Part shown: piece by piece, positions 1-8,662 of the stretch
How positions within the stretch are numbered: the first letter of the stretch is position 1
Layout: each line of letters opens with the position of its first letter
Assembly: GCA_050952085.1 (NCBI GenBank)
Contig: JBMNKH010000007.1
Coordinates: 1-64,000 of the forward strand
From: DTU015 sp012837895
Lineage (GTDB): Bacteria; Bacillota; Sulfobacillia; Fermentithermobacillales; Fermentithermobacillaceae
Length of the DNA: 64,000 nt
Reading direction: 5' to 3'
Position numbers and translations under genes: made by a program
The notes under the pieces: model-generated
Told to the model about the DNA's origin: nothing
The model's database searches: none
Seen by the model: only the letters and a program-made list of their open reading frames with translations

Positions 1-1
1 C

Positions 2-656
2 GGCGATATACTCTGTGAGCCTTTGCGTATAACCGGGATTATGCCTGACAAGAAGCGGCAAAGGGAGCGCGCGCTTGAGCTTCTGTCAATGGTTGCCCTG
101 GACCGGTCATATGCGGACCGCTATCCCCACGAGCTTTCAGGCGGCCAACAGCAGCGTATTGCCATAGGCCGCGCACTGGCAACCTATCCCGAACTGATAG
201 TCTTCGATGAACCCGTATCCGCACTGGATGTTTCGGTAAGGGCTCAGATCCTCAACTTAATCGAAGAACTTCAGGAAGAATTGGACCTTACCTATATTTT
301 CATCAGCCATGACCTATCGGTGATTGAGCATATCTGCGACCGGGTGTTGATCATGTATCTCGGGCATGTCATGGAGCTTGCTGAGACTGAGGAGTTGTTC
401 AACAATCCCCTGCACCCTTACACCCCAAGCACTTCTATCAGCCATACCACAAGTCGACAAAGCTGAGAGGCGGGAACGCATCTTGCTGGAAGGGGAAATC
501 CCTAATCCTATCAATCCACCTGAGGGCTGCCGGTTCCATACCCGATGTCGCTTGGCTACAGAAATCTGTCTCACAAAACCAGAATTTCGCGATGTGGGTA
601 ATGGGCATTTTGTAGCCTGCCACCACGTGGAAGAAGGCACGGCCGAGCTAATGTAG
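2..656 (+). pseudogene. Oligopeptide ABC transporter ATP-binding protein (OppF/DppF type), cut by window edge and frameshifted
   Basis: This is the C-terminal two thirds of an oligopeptide/dipeptide importer ATPase; the Walker A part lies left of the window. Visible are the signature LSGGQQQRIAIGRAL, Walker B VFDEPVSALDV, the switch His region FISHDLS, and the C-terminal family zone with GCRFHTRC. The reading frame shifts by one base in a run of four C at 423-426: before it the protein reads HPYT, and the expected QALLSAIPQV follows only in the next frame. One extra C explains this. Either the gene is broken or the base is a sequencing error. It precedes the M20 gene on the same strand and probably belonged to the same peptide-use operon. 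Confidence 0.85.
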
Positions 657-730
657 TCACAGGAGTTGCAGTGCAATGCCAGGAATCCGGATCAGGCCAT
701 GCAAAGAATACCATACAAGGAGGAGTAAGT

Positions 731-1923
731 ATGGCAGATGATATCAAGCGGCTACTCTGGGACAGCATACAACAACAAAGCCCTGAGTTGTTCAAATTGG
801 CTTGCGATATATTCGACCGGCCTGAGAACGGCTACCAAGAATTCTTTGCTTCCGGTCTGCTGTCTGACTATCTGGAGCGGTCTGGGTTTTCAGTTGAGCG
901 CGGGCATGCGGGCTTGCCACGGCATTTCGCGCTGAATGGGAGAACGGCTCAGGGGGCCCGGTTATTGGCTTCTTGGGTGAATATGACGCCCTGAACGAGT
1001 TGGGCCACGGGTGTGGACACCATCTGCAGACTCCTGCTTGTATTGGTGCTGCCATGGCATTGCGAAAACATCTGGATGACGTCCCTTACAAACTGGTTGT
1101 ATACGGCACTCCTGCGGAAGAGACCACCGGAGGCAAGATTGATATGATTGAGGCCGGCTGTTTTGGGGAACTTGATGTGGCCTTTTCATATCACAGCGGA
1201 CGCGCAACAGGGGTATCGGGTGGGTCGAAAGCACTCCAATCAGCAACGGTGACATTTCTCGGAATCCCGTCGCACGCCAGCAGCAGTCCTCACTTGGGAA
1301 GAAGTGCCCTTGATGCCATGGTGCTGTCCTTTCACGGGGTCGAATGCATGCGCGAGCATCTTATGGATGGCAGCAGAGTTCACTACACTGTGCGCGAAGG
1401 TACAGGCCCCAGCAATATTGTTCACGAACGTGCAGTAGCAGCTTACACCCTCCGCGCACCGGATAGGCCATATCTCGAAGACATGACGCGCCGTTTCAAG
1501 AAGATCATAGAGGGTGCGGCAATGATGACCGAAACCCGCTATGAAATCAGTTTAACCGCGCCGTTCTACAATCTGATTTCTATCCCTGCGCTGAACCAGG
1601 CTGCCTTGGCCAACGAGGAGTTTTACCGTCTTCCGAGAATTGAGCGTACACAAGCGAGTAACGGAGGTTCAACCGATTTCGGTAACGTCTCGTGGGTGGT
1701 TCCGTCGGTCATGGTTTACGCATATTATTGCGATGCGCCAGGTCACAGCAAAGAATGGGTTGCGGCAGGCAAATCGGAAGCTGCTCGCGATTCGATGATT
1801 TCAGGCACTGCAGTGATGGCCGCTACTGCTTACGATGTGATTACACGACCGGAACTGTTGGCACTGGTTAAGGAACAGTTCCGGCAGAAGACGTCAGGAC
1901 CCGGAATGAGCTCTTTTGCCTGA
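731..1923 (+). pseudogene. M20 family amidohydrolase (AbgB/peptidase M20D-like), frameshifted
   Basis: M20 metallohydrolases cleave amide bonds of small peptides or N-acyl amino acids with two metals. The start ATG at 731 follows an AAGGAGGAG site. The first frame runs to about 918 and the rest, from GLP onward, continues one base off: the expected reading AFRAEWENGSGGPVIGF is restored if one base is inserted near 918-921. Downstream the family signs are intact: GEYDAL, the metal-site GHGCGHH, and PAEE with the catalytic Glu. It is a paralogue of the intact 470-residue gene at 47585-48997. One missing base makes it a pseudogene or an assembly error. It sits between a peptide ABC ATPase and an alanine-dehydrogenase-like gene. 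Confidence 0.85.
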
Positions 1924-2199
1924 ATGTGCTTTGATGTAGGTGGTGATTGAGCGAGAACTGCCTTGTAGGAATGGAGTCGGAATGAACCTTCAAGGGGTCC
2001 AGCGTGCTGCGCGGGAAGGAGGTGGATGCGCCGAACGGAGAGATCCTTCTTCGACGACACCGGTCTGATTCGGATTGTAGATGAAAACCAAAGGCACTAT
2101 GGCACAGTTTGTTGGTAGGCTCACGCGTCGCAATAAACAGGTTGTGGTCAGATACAGGCAGGCATTCCCAGAAACCGTTCCATTACAGGAGGGACAACC

Positions 2200-3399
2200 A
2201 TGATATTTGGCCTTCTCAAAGACATCAAACCAGGCGAATATCGGGTAATCTGCACGCCGGCAGAGGTTCGCAGTATAGTTGCCGCCGGACATACTGTGTT
2301 GGCGCAGCGTGATTGCGGCAAGGCCGCAGGTTTCCCCGATGAGAAGTACGTCGAAGCAGGTGCCGAGATTGTGGAAACCATGGAGGAGATCTGCGCGAGA
2401 GCCGACATGGTTGCCAAAGTGAAGGAACTTGAGCCGTGTGAGTTCGGCCTGATCCGTGAGAATCAGATCATCCTTTGCTGCTTGCACCCTGCCGGCAATC
2501 CGCCTGAAGTGGATGCTGTTTTGAAAAGCAAGTGCATTGCGTTCACAGCTGAGGATTCTCACCGGTATGGTTCGCCCAACTGCGAGGCAGCGGGTAAGGT
2601 AGGCGCCCTGTTCGGCCTGGAATCCATGCTGACCATAAACGGCGGGAAAGGCAAGTATGTTGGCGGCTTTGCAGGCGCCCCGGCCATGAACGTACTGATC
2701 CTCGGTGGCGGGGTTGTAGGGGAAAATGCACTCAAAGTGCTCTATGCACTCGGAGCCAACTGTACCGTTATGGATATAAACATAGGTGTGTTGCGCAGGC
2801 TTTCCACCCAGTACCCGGGAATCAGCACCATGATGTCGTCCAAGGAAAACATTGCCGCCATCTTGCCAAACATGGATCTGGTTCTTAACTGTGTGAAGTG
2901 GCCCAAGCATCGCAAAGACTTCCTTATAGACAAAGAGATGCTCAAGACCATGGAACCCGGTTCTGTACTGGTGGACATCAGCAACGACAACCCAGGAGCC
3001 ATTGAGAGCAGTAGACCTACTGCCCACGAGAACCCGCGGTACGTGGTAAACGGTGTGGTCCACTACTGTGTGGACAACATTCCAAGCGCTACAGCTCAAT
3101 CAACCTCTCAGGCTTATGCCGCTGTAATGCTCCCGTTCATTCTGAGCATCCTCAACGACGGCGTCGTTGAGACTTGCGTGCGGGATGGTTACTGGAGGAG
3201 AAGCCTGACTGCGTACAAAGGGTTCCTGACACACGAGGAAACCAGCGGTATCCAGGGAAGGCCTTGGGTCAGGCCCGAAGAACTGCTTGGTATCGCCGAC
3301 CGTCCGGACCTGGATTGTGCACCGCCGGCAACCACTACCCGTTCCGATAATTTCTATCCGAAGAGCGCATGGGCTGGGATAAGGACAGACAAGCCATGA
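2200..3399 (+). CDS. ald: Alanine dehydrogenase / PNT family NAD-dependent amino-acid dehydrogenase
   Basis: The 399-residue protein matches the alanine dehydrogenase family, which interconverts L-alanine and pyruvate plus ammonia with NAD. Seen in order: Arg15 in GEYRVICTP, the Lys of MVAKVKE, the His of CCLHPAG (substrate-binding positions in known enzymes), the Rossmann motif ILGGGVVG near residue 170, and the RPT..YVVNGVVHYCVDN zone near 290. It is about 30 residues longer than typical Ald because of a C-terminal tail. Several stretches differ from classical Ald, so a related amino-acid substrate is possible. The start ATG follows AGGAGGGACAACC. Its stop overlaps the MmgE/PrpD start as ATGA, so the two are translationally coupled. 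Confidence 0.82.
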   Translation: MIFGLLKDIKPGEYRVICTPAEVRSIVAAGHTVLAQRDCGKAAGFPDEKYVEAGAEIVETMEEICARADMVAKVKELEPCEFGLIRENQIILCCLHPAGNPPEVDAVLKSKCIAFTAEDSHRYGSPNCEAAGKVGALFGLESMLTINGGKGKYVGGFAGAPAMNVLILGGGVVGENALKVLYALGANCTVMDINIGVLRRLSTQYPGISTMMSSKENIAAILPNMDLVLNCVKWPKHRKDFLIDKEMLKTMEPGSVLVDISNDNPGAIESSRPTAHENPRYVVNGVVHYCVDNIPSATAQSTSQAYAAVMLPFILSILNDGVVETCVRDGYWRRSLTAYKGFLTHEETSGIQGRPWVRPEELLGIADRPDLDCAPPATTTRSDNFYPKSAWAGIRTDKP

Positions 3400-4784
3400 A
3401 GAGCGGAGTCTTAAGCTACACTAGAGATTACCGTTTGGAACGTTTCGTGCTCGGTACCCGTTGGGAGGATCTCCCCCAAGAGGTCGTTGAGCGTGGACGG
3501 GCTTGCTTTCTCGATCTGCTGGGCGCCTTGGTGGTGGGCAGCCAGAGCCAACAGTTCAAGGTAGGCCTGGATATGGCTGCCAATGTCTTTGGCGTCGGCG
3601 ACGTAGCAGTTCTGGGGTCTAGCGGTAAGCTAAGCGTCATGGGAGCCGCTATTGCCATGGGTCACGCTTCCAATGCCTTCGACATCGATGACGGGCACAA
3701 CATAATCCGCGCCCACCCAGGGACTTCCTTCATAGGTGGCTTGCTGGCGGCCGCCTATCACCGCGACGTCAGTTTCAGGGAGTTCCTGACGACGCTGGTT
3801 GTCTCGTATGAGGCAACCATCAGATATGGCAGGGCGGTCATGGATTATTACGAGTATCCCCACAGCAGCGGTACATTTGGCGCCTTTGGTACAGCGGCAG
3901 GAGTCGCTCGTCTCCTAGGCCTGTCCCGCGAAGCACTCAACAATGCACTATCCGTAGCTGACTTCAATGCACCGTTGGTACCAGGCATTCGTTCCGTGGA
4001 GTACCCGTCGATGAACAAAGACGGCGTGCCTTTCGGGGTGATGATTGGCATGTTGGCCATAGCTGAGACCCTCCACGGATTCACAGGGAACAAGAACCTA
4101 TTGGAAGGGGACCCGTACAGGCATTACCTGGATGACCTGGGGGAGAACTTCGAGATTCTAAAGCTCTACTTCAAACCCTATCCTTGCTGTCGCTGGGCCC
4201 ACCCGGCAATTGACGCCTGTCTCTGGGTGATGGACAAGCATGGCATAAGCTATAAGGACATTGATCGTGTGAGGATCCATACCTTTGACAGGGCTACCCG
4301 CTTGTCCAAGGCGATTCCTAAAACCACCGATGAGGCTCAGTACAACATTGCCTATCCGGTGGCGGCTGCGATTGTGTTCGGGGATTTCGGGCTTGAACAG
4401 GTGGTTGAGGAAAACCTTCACAACCCTGAGGTCCTGAACATGATGGAGAGGGTTGAGTTCTGCGTAGACCCCGCACTGGATGCCAAGTTCCCGGAAAGGC
4501 GCATTTGCCGTGCTGAGGTCGTCCTAAAAAGCGGTGAGGTATTGGAATCCATCGAGTGTGAGCCGCGGGGCGAACCTGATGAAGACATCGACCTGAACTG
4601 GATCATCGAGAAGTTCAGGCGCCTCACGAAGGCTACCCTTACAGAACAGGGCCAGGAGGCCTTCGTGGAACTCGTGCAGGACGACGGCGGACGCTCCATG
4701 CGACAAGCCATAGATGTCATGAACGGTAAGGAGTACTGGAAACGTCCTCAGGCGAGGCCTGATTTGCGGGATCAGTGGTTGTAG
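3396..4784 (+). CDS. MmgE/PrpD family protein (2-methylcitrate dehydratase / aconitate decarboxylase superfamily)
   Basis: A 462-residue member of the MmgE/PrpD superfamily, cofactor-free lyases acting on di- and tricarboxylic acids. The family N-terminal helical region holds GHASNAFDIDDGHN, HPGTSFIGG and SSGTFGAFGTAAG, and the lid domain has FKPYPCCRWAHPAIDA. The ATG at 3396 overlaps the preceding stop by four bases (ATGA); a GC-rich upstream ATG at 3369 has no better ribosome site. The family is broad, and being next to an amino-acid dehydrogenase and a peptide transporter suggests use of a carbon skeleton or cyclic compound, but the substrate cannot be told from sequence. Confidence 0.85.
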   Translation: MKSGVLSYTRDYRLERFVLGTRWEDLPQEVVERGRACFLDLLGALVVGSQSQQFKVGLDMAANVFGVGDVAVLGSSGKLSVMGAAIAMGHASNAFDIDDGHNIIRAHPGTSFIGGLLAAAYHRDVSFREFLTTLVVSYEATIRYGRAVMDYYEYPHSSGTFGAFGTAAGVARLLGLSREALNNALSVADFNAPLVPGIRSVEYPSMNKDGVPFGVMIGMLAIAETLHGFTGNKNLLEGDPYRHYLDDLGENFEILKLYFKPYPCCRWAHPAIDACLWVMDKHGISYKDIDRVRIHTFDRATRLSKAIPKTTDEAQYNIAYPVAAAIVFGDFGLEQVVEENLHNPEVLNMMERVEFCVDPALDAKFPERRICRAEVVLKSGEVLESIECEPRGEPDEDIDLNWIIEKFRRLTKATLTEQGQEAFVELVQDDGGRSMRQAIDVMNGKEYWKRPQARPDLRDQWL

Positions 4785-4940
4785 TAGCTGTGGTGAAGCA
4801 GCCGGTGTCATGGGCGGCCGCCTCGTCACACATGGCTGTCCTTGACTACCGAATGCGGCCTAGGTACGTCGGTTTCAAATTGCATTGCCTTAAACTGGTG
4901 AAAACTCACAAGCAAGTAGGGATAAAGGAGGTTCAGACAG

Positions 4941-6569
4941 GTGAGGAAATTCTTGGTGAAGATTCTGGTTGTTCTGTGCGCAGTCGCATTGCTGGCGGGT
5001 TGCGCCCCACCAGCCACCCCTGAGGAGCCTACAGGTAACGGTGGCCCCGGGGGGACAGGGGAGGAACAGGCTGACAGGTATGGCGGTGATTTCGTGCTGG
5101 CCACTGATCTGGTATGTTCGATCGTTGATCCCCATCATTCCAAAGGGTTGATGGCCAGCTACCAGTGGATGCAGCACATCCTTGAAACACCTCTTGCATA
5201 CTCCGCTACCGGCGAGGTCTTTCCTCTGATATGCGATTACGAGTTGTCGGAGGATGGTCTCACTCTTGCCTTGACGATCATACCTGGCAGGTACTTCCAT
5301 GACGGCACCGAGATAACTATCGATGACGTGATAGCCTCTATCGAACGGGTGGGCAGGGTCTATCCGTCGTTCGCCGAGCGCTTCACCGACCTCGTTGTCA
5401 GCCAAGAGGTCACCGATGACAGCGTCACCTTCGTGTTCAGCGAATACCGGCCCAACACCATACTCCAACTCACGGACAGCAGGGGCCCCCTGTGGGTGCT
5501 GCCCAAGAAGCTTTTGGACGAGTGGGGCGACGAGCCGATTCAAGATCCCTTCCTGTTCGTCGGGTCAGGGCCATATGTACTGGAAAAATACGAGCCTGAC
5601 CGCGAAATAGTGGTAAGGAAATGGCAGGACTACAAGCCGGTTATGAACGAAGGCGCCATTGGTGAGGCAGCTCCCCGCTATGGCTATTTCGACAGCATTA
5701 CCTGGAGCGTAAACCTGGACGCCACATCCCGGACGGCAGGGCTCCTGGCCGGAGACTATCACTTCGGCAGTGTGCTGACCGACATGCAGCAGCAAGCGAT
5801 CGATGCCGGTCTTAAGGTGTTCTATCTCCAGAATGAATGGGCACCGGCGATCTTCTTCAACCTGGACGAGTCCAACTCCGACAGCCCTGTGTTCGACAAG
5901 AACTTCCGTAAGGCGATCAGGGCTGCACTGGATATGGAAGCGATCATGCTGTCCATTAGGGACGGGGATTCCAATGCGTTTATCTTGGATCCCGACCCGG
6001 TGTCCCGGAACAGCGTCTATCACAACGATATCATTAAGAACACCGAATGGAACATAGCTGATAAAGAGCTGGCCAGAAGGCACCTTGAGGCCTCCAACTA
6101 CAACGGCGAGACCATCTACTGGCTGTGCTCGCAGAGCGCATCGTTCTACAAGGCTGCGGTAGTCGGCATTGAACAACTCAGGGAAGTTGGCATCAACGTC
6201 GAGATGATGCTGGTAGACCCGGGTGCTCACAGCTCCATGCGTATTGACCCGGCCACCGGCCACGATATCGGCGCTTGGGAGACTCAGAAGACAACCCTTC
6301 CGATCTCTCAAGGCAGCTTCGTCCGCGGAGACCAGGGCGGGTGGTGGAAGAACGAGGAGAGGGATCGCCTGCTCCGGATCATGAACACCACTGTCGCAGG
6401 TTCCGAGGAAAGCTTGGCGGCTTATGAGGAGTTCTGCCGCCTGGCCGCTGAGGAGGTGCCGTGGATAATCTTCGGCGAACTCTTGACGCCTAGGTTCGGG
6501 GTACCGGAGCTGGAGCTCAACTACCAGGGCACCAACGCTTACTACTGGAACTCCTATTTCGCCAAGTAA
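4941..6569 (+). CDS. ABC transporter extracellular peptide-binding lipoprotein (SBP_bac_5)
   Basis: This is the periplasm-equivalent binding lipoprotein of a dipeptide/oligopeptide ABC importer, 542 residues. It starts at GTG behind AAAGGAGG, has a basic N-terminus, a hydrophobic stretch and a lipobox LLAGC, so Cys21 or so would be lipidated. A Gly/Pro/Thr-rich linker follows, then the family-5 fold with the GPYVLEKYEPDREIVV region (residues about 210-225) and a C-terminus typical of DppA. A DppB permease follows after a strong hairpin. In the island context it probably binds short peptides or an amino-acid derivative; the ligand is unknown. Confidence 0.9.
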   Translation: MRKFLVKILVVLCAVALLAGCAPPATPEEPTGNGGPGGTGEEQADRYGGDFVLATDLVCSIVDPHHSKGLMASYQWMQHILETPLAYSATGEVFPLICDYELSEDGLTLALTIIPGRYFHDGTEITIDDVIASIERVGRVYPSFAERFTDLVVSQEVTDDSVTFVFSEYRPNTILQLTDSRGPLWVLPKKLLDEWGDEPIQDPFLFVGSGPYVLEKYEPDREIVVRKWQDYKPVMNEGAIGEAAPRYGYFDSITWSVNLDATSRTAGLLAGDYHFGSVLTDMQQQAIDAGLKVFYLQNEWAPAIFFNLDESNSDSPVFDKNFRKAIRAALDMEAIMLSIRDGDSNAFILDPDPVSRNSVYHNDIIKNTEWNIADKELARRHLEASNYNGETIYWLCSQSASFYKAAVVGIEQLREVGINVEMMLVDPGAHSSMRIDPATGHDIGAWETQKTTLPISQGSFVRGDQGGWWKNEERDRLLRIMNTTVAGSEESLAAYEEFCRLAAEEVPWIIFGELLTPRFGVPELELNYQGTNAYYWNSYFAK

Positions 6570-6592
6570 CATGTTGTGAACTTGTTGGGTGT

Positions 6593-6621
6593 GGGGAGAG
6601 TCCCATCTCCGGACTCTCCCC
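6593..6621 (+). other. GC-rich hairpin between binding protein and permease
   Basis: An 11-bp perfect inverted repeat, GGGGAGAGTCC then seven bases then GGACTCTCCCC, lies 24 bases after the binding-protein stop. It has no T-tract, so it is more likely an mRNA-stabilising or attenuating hairpin, of the kind that keeps binding-protein mRNA more abundant than permease mRNA, than a terminator. Confidence 0.7.
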
Positions 6622-6667
6622 ATCCATCGGTAGCGTAGGTAGCGTGACTGGTAAGGGGGCATATGCA

Positions 6668-7615
6668 TTGCTGCAGTTTATTGTCAAGAGGGTGCTGTCC
6701 GGCATACCGGTTATACTGATCGTAATGGTCCTTATCTTCTTCATAATGCGAATCATACCCGGGGATCCCGCGGCCATGATCTTGGGAGACGAGGCGTCTA
6801 TCGAGGAAATAGAAGACCTCAGAGAAAAAATGGGCTTGAATGACCCCTTACCCGTTCAGTTCATAAACTACGTGAAGGATATCGTTTCAGGGAATTGGGG
6901 CAATTCTTACCATAATGGCAGGCCTGTGTTTGAGAACATCCGCAAACGGTTGGAACCCACGATTCTGATAGTGGTATACAGTACCGTCATATCGGTTGTG
7001 CTCGGTATCACCCTTGGTATCCTGTCTGCTCGATTCCACAATTCCTTCCTTGATTACACCCTGACCACCGTTTCTGTATTCGGCCTGTCTGTGCCTATGT
7101 TTTGGTTCGGCGTGATGATCTTGTTCCTCTTCGGCGTAAGACTAAGATGGTTCCCTGTGCAAGGGTACAGGACCATTGCGGAAGTCGGGCTTCTCGGATC
7201 GCTCAAGTATCTTACCATGCCTTCAGTGGCTGTCGGCCTGCAGCACGTGGCCAGCATCACCCGTTATACCAGATCCATGATGCTTGAGGTACTCGGGAAC
7301 AACTATATCCGTACCGCCCACGCCAAGGGGCTTTCTGAGCGCGTTGTGTTCTACAAGCATGCGCTCAAGAACGCCTTGTCCCCGGTAGTCACTACAATAG
7401 GCTTCTCTATGGCGAGCATGCTGGGCGGGACCGTTGTCGCTGAGATGGTGTTCAACATCCCCGGGATGGGGAAGCTGGCCTACGATTCGCTGATCCGGCG
7501 CGATTATCCGCAGGAACAGGCCATAATCCTGTTTATGACAATCGTTTTCGTGGTTGTGAATATTGTGATGGACATCATGTACAAGTGGCTTGATCCGCGA
7601 ATCGAGCTCGACTAG
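6668..7615 (+). CDS. Dipeptide/oligopeptide ABC transporter permease (DppB type)
   Basis: An inner-membrane permease of the DppB family, about 315 residues. The first transmembrane helix carries the family start FIVKRVLSGIPVILIV, followed by RIIPGDPA, an external segment, and five further helices. The cytoplasmic coupling motif (EAA loop) is seen as YIRTAHAKGLSERVVFYKHALKNA in outline. The C-terminus DPRIELD is family-typical. I favour TTG at 6668, which sits after TAAGGGGG; an in-frame GTG at 6644 is the alternative. No DppC follows on this strand: the partner DppC survives only as a stump at 10624-10737 on the other strand, so this transporter is probably non-functional unless a DppC exists elsewhere. 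Confidence 0.88.
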   Translation: MLQFIVKRVLSGIPVILIVMVLIFFIMRIIPGDPAAMILGDEASIEEIEDLREKMGLNDPLPVQFINYVKDIVSGNWGNSYHNGRPVFENIRKRLEPTILIVVYSTVISVVLGITLGILSARFHNSFLDYTLTTVSVFGLSVPMFWFGVMILFLFGVRLRWFPVQGYRTIAEVGLLGSLKYLTMPSVAVGLQHVASITRYTRSMMLEVLGNNYIRTAHAKGLSERVVFYKHALKNALSPVVTTIGFSMASMLGGTVVAEMVFNIPGMGKLAYDSLIRRDYPQEQAIILFMTIVFVVVNIVMDIMYKWLDPRIELD

Positions 7616-7698
7616 GAGTCCCTGGCCAGGGAAGACTCCGTAGGCCCCGGACTCGGGGAGAAGTCTCTGGAGATCCCAGGCTGAGCGCGAAGTCAAAT

Positions 7699-7733
7699 GC
7701 CTTCGTTCTGGTTGGACGGAGGCTTTTGTCTTT
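7699..7733 (+). terminator. Intrinsic terminator after dppB
   Basis: Stem GCCTTCG pairing with CGGAGGC (one G-T pair), preceded by AAAT and followed by TTTTGTCTTT. It would end the binding-protein/permease transcript. The remaining part of this 319-base gap, 7616-7698, holds short palindromes (CCTGGCCAGG) but no gene. Confidence 0.6.
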
Positions 7734-7823
7734 GGTAGGGTTTCTCTTTGGCAACACCACTTGACAATACCACGGATTTTACATGAATGAGCATGATAAT
7801 CCTCTTGCATCCGGAACCCGCAC

Positions 7824-7849
7824 GTTGGAACATAAAGTTGGAACATAAA
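7824..7849 (+). repeat. Two tandem 13-bp repeats upstream of desulfoferrodoxin
   Basis: GTTGGAACATAAA occurs twice head to tail, 85 bases before the desulfoferrodoxin start. An A/T-rich stretch follows at about 7850-7890. This could be a regulator site in the desulfoferrodoxin promoter; no classical PerR or Fur box is clear. Confidence 0.5.
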
Positions 7850-7934
7850 ATTGAAAGGTTATTAAATAAGAATCAGTATTGATACTCTTCGTTAAGGTTC
7901 GTTACAGTAACCAAAGGAATTGGAGGTACGTCTG

Positions 7935-8318
7935 ATGGCAAATACCAACGAGGTTTACAGGTGTAACTTGTGCGGCAACATTGTGTGGGTGGTTCACCCC
8001 GGAGTGGGCCAATTGGTGTGTTGCGGAAAGCCGATGGAACTCATGACCGAAAGGACCGCAGCGAATGAGGGAGTTGAAAAGCATGTCCCGGTGGTTGCTG
8101 AAGAAGGTACCGGGGTACTGGCGGTCAAAGTCGGCAGCGTGGAACATCCTATGAGCGAAGAACACTATATAGAATGGATCGAAGTGCAAGAGGACAACGG
8201 GAACGTACAAGCAAGATTCCTGAATCCCCAAGACAAGCCTTTTGCCCGGTTTGAACTCACAGGCAAGCCGGTGAAAGTAAGGGCATATTGCAATCTCCAC
8301 GGATTGTGGAAAGCGTAG
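7935..8318 (+). CDS. dfx: Desulfoferrodoxin (class I superoxide reductase)
   Basis: A cytoplasmic 127-residue non-haem iron protein that reduces superoxide to peroxide in anaerobes. The N-terminal desulforedoxin-like centre I has Cys10, Cys13, Cys29 and Cys30. The C-terminal catalytic centre II has His50, His71, His77, Cys119 and His122, and the catalytic Glu-Lys pair just before His50 (EKHVP). All expected ligands are present, so it should be active. The ATG at 7935 follows TTGGAGGTACGTCTG. It stands alone between two convergent transporter fragments and has its own terminator. It points to an oxygen-sensitive anaerobe. Confidence 0.95.
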   Translation: MANTNEVYRCNLCGNIVWVVHPGVGQLVCCGKPMELMTERTAANEGVEKHVPVVAEEGTGVLAVKVGSVEHPMSEEHYIEWIEVQEDNGNVQARFLNPQDKPFARFELTGKPVKVRAYCNLHGLWKA

Positions 8319-8374
8319 GGAAGCAAACTTGGCGAAGTAGAAGTGGAGATAGGACATAGGGAAGGAAGACGGAA

Positions 8375-8410
8375 GGAAGGCCCCTAGGGAAGCTTCGGGG
8401 GCTTTCCCTT
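8375..8410 (+). terminator. Putative intrinsic terminator after desulfoferrodoxin
   Basis: GGAAGGCCCC pairs with GGGGGCTTTCC across a 12-base loop, 57 bases past the stop codon. The tail CCCTTAACC is poor in T, so termination is likely but not certain. Confidence 0.5.
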
Positions 8411-8494
8411 AACCTGAGGTAAGGTGCTTTTCTCAGTGAGTCTTATTCCCGCCTGAACTCGACCGGGCATTGCGGCAGTACTATCTCAACGACA

Positions 8495-8653
8495 TCAAGA
8501 GCGCGCCAGAACAACTATGACGGCGCCTGCGCCTATGCCTACGAGGATAGACAAGACACCCGCAAATATGATCTTGCGGATGTTGGCCATTTCCTCCGGT
8601 GTACGTTTACGCTGATTTCTACCGCTTTTCCAGAAATACCGGTTGTACTCCAT
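8495..8653 (-). CDS. Small single-pass membrane protein, 52 residues, end of dpp operon
   Basis: An open frame of 52 codons begins 10 bases after the DppF stop, on the same strand. The N-terminal half is hydrophilic and basic (KSGRNQRKRTPEEMANIRK) and the C-terminal half is one continuous hydrophobic helix of about 23 residues, FAGVLSILVGIGAGAVIVVL, ending in ARS. This organisation, the close spacing and a GGAGG overlapping the DppF end (14 bases before the ATG, rather far) support a real gene. It could be a small accessory subunit of the transporter. I do not recognise a family. Confidence 0.5.
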   Translation of the reverse strand: MEYNRYFWKSGRNQRKRTPEEMANIRKIIFAGVLSILVGIGAGAVIVVLARS

Positions 8654-8662
8654 TATTCTTCA

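Noticed and set aside
1990..3099. Long antisense open frame opposite the ald gene
   Set aside because: Low-complexity translation without family motifs, no ribosome site, and fully covered by a well-supported gene.
5565..6668. Long antisense open frame opposite the peptide-binding protein gene
   Set aside because: Shadow of codon bias in a clear lipoprotein gene; no start signal or motifs.
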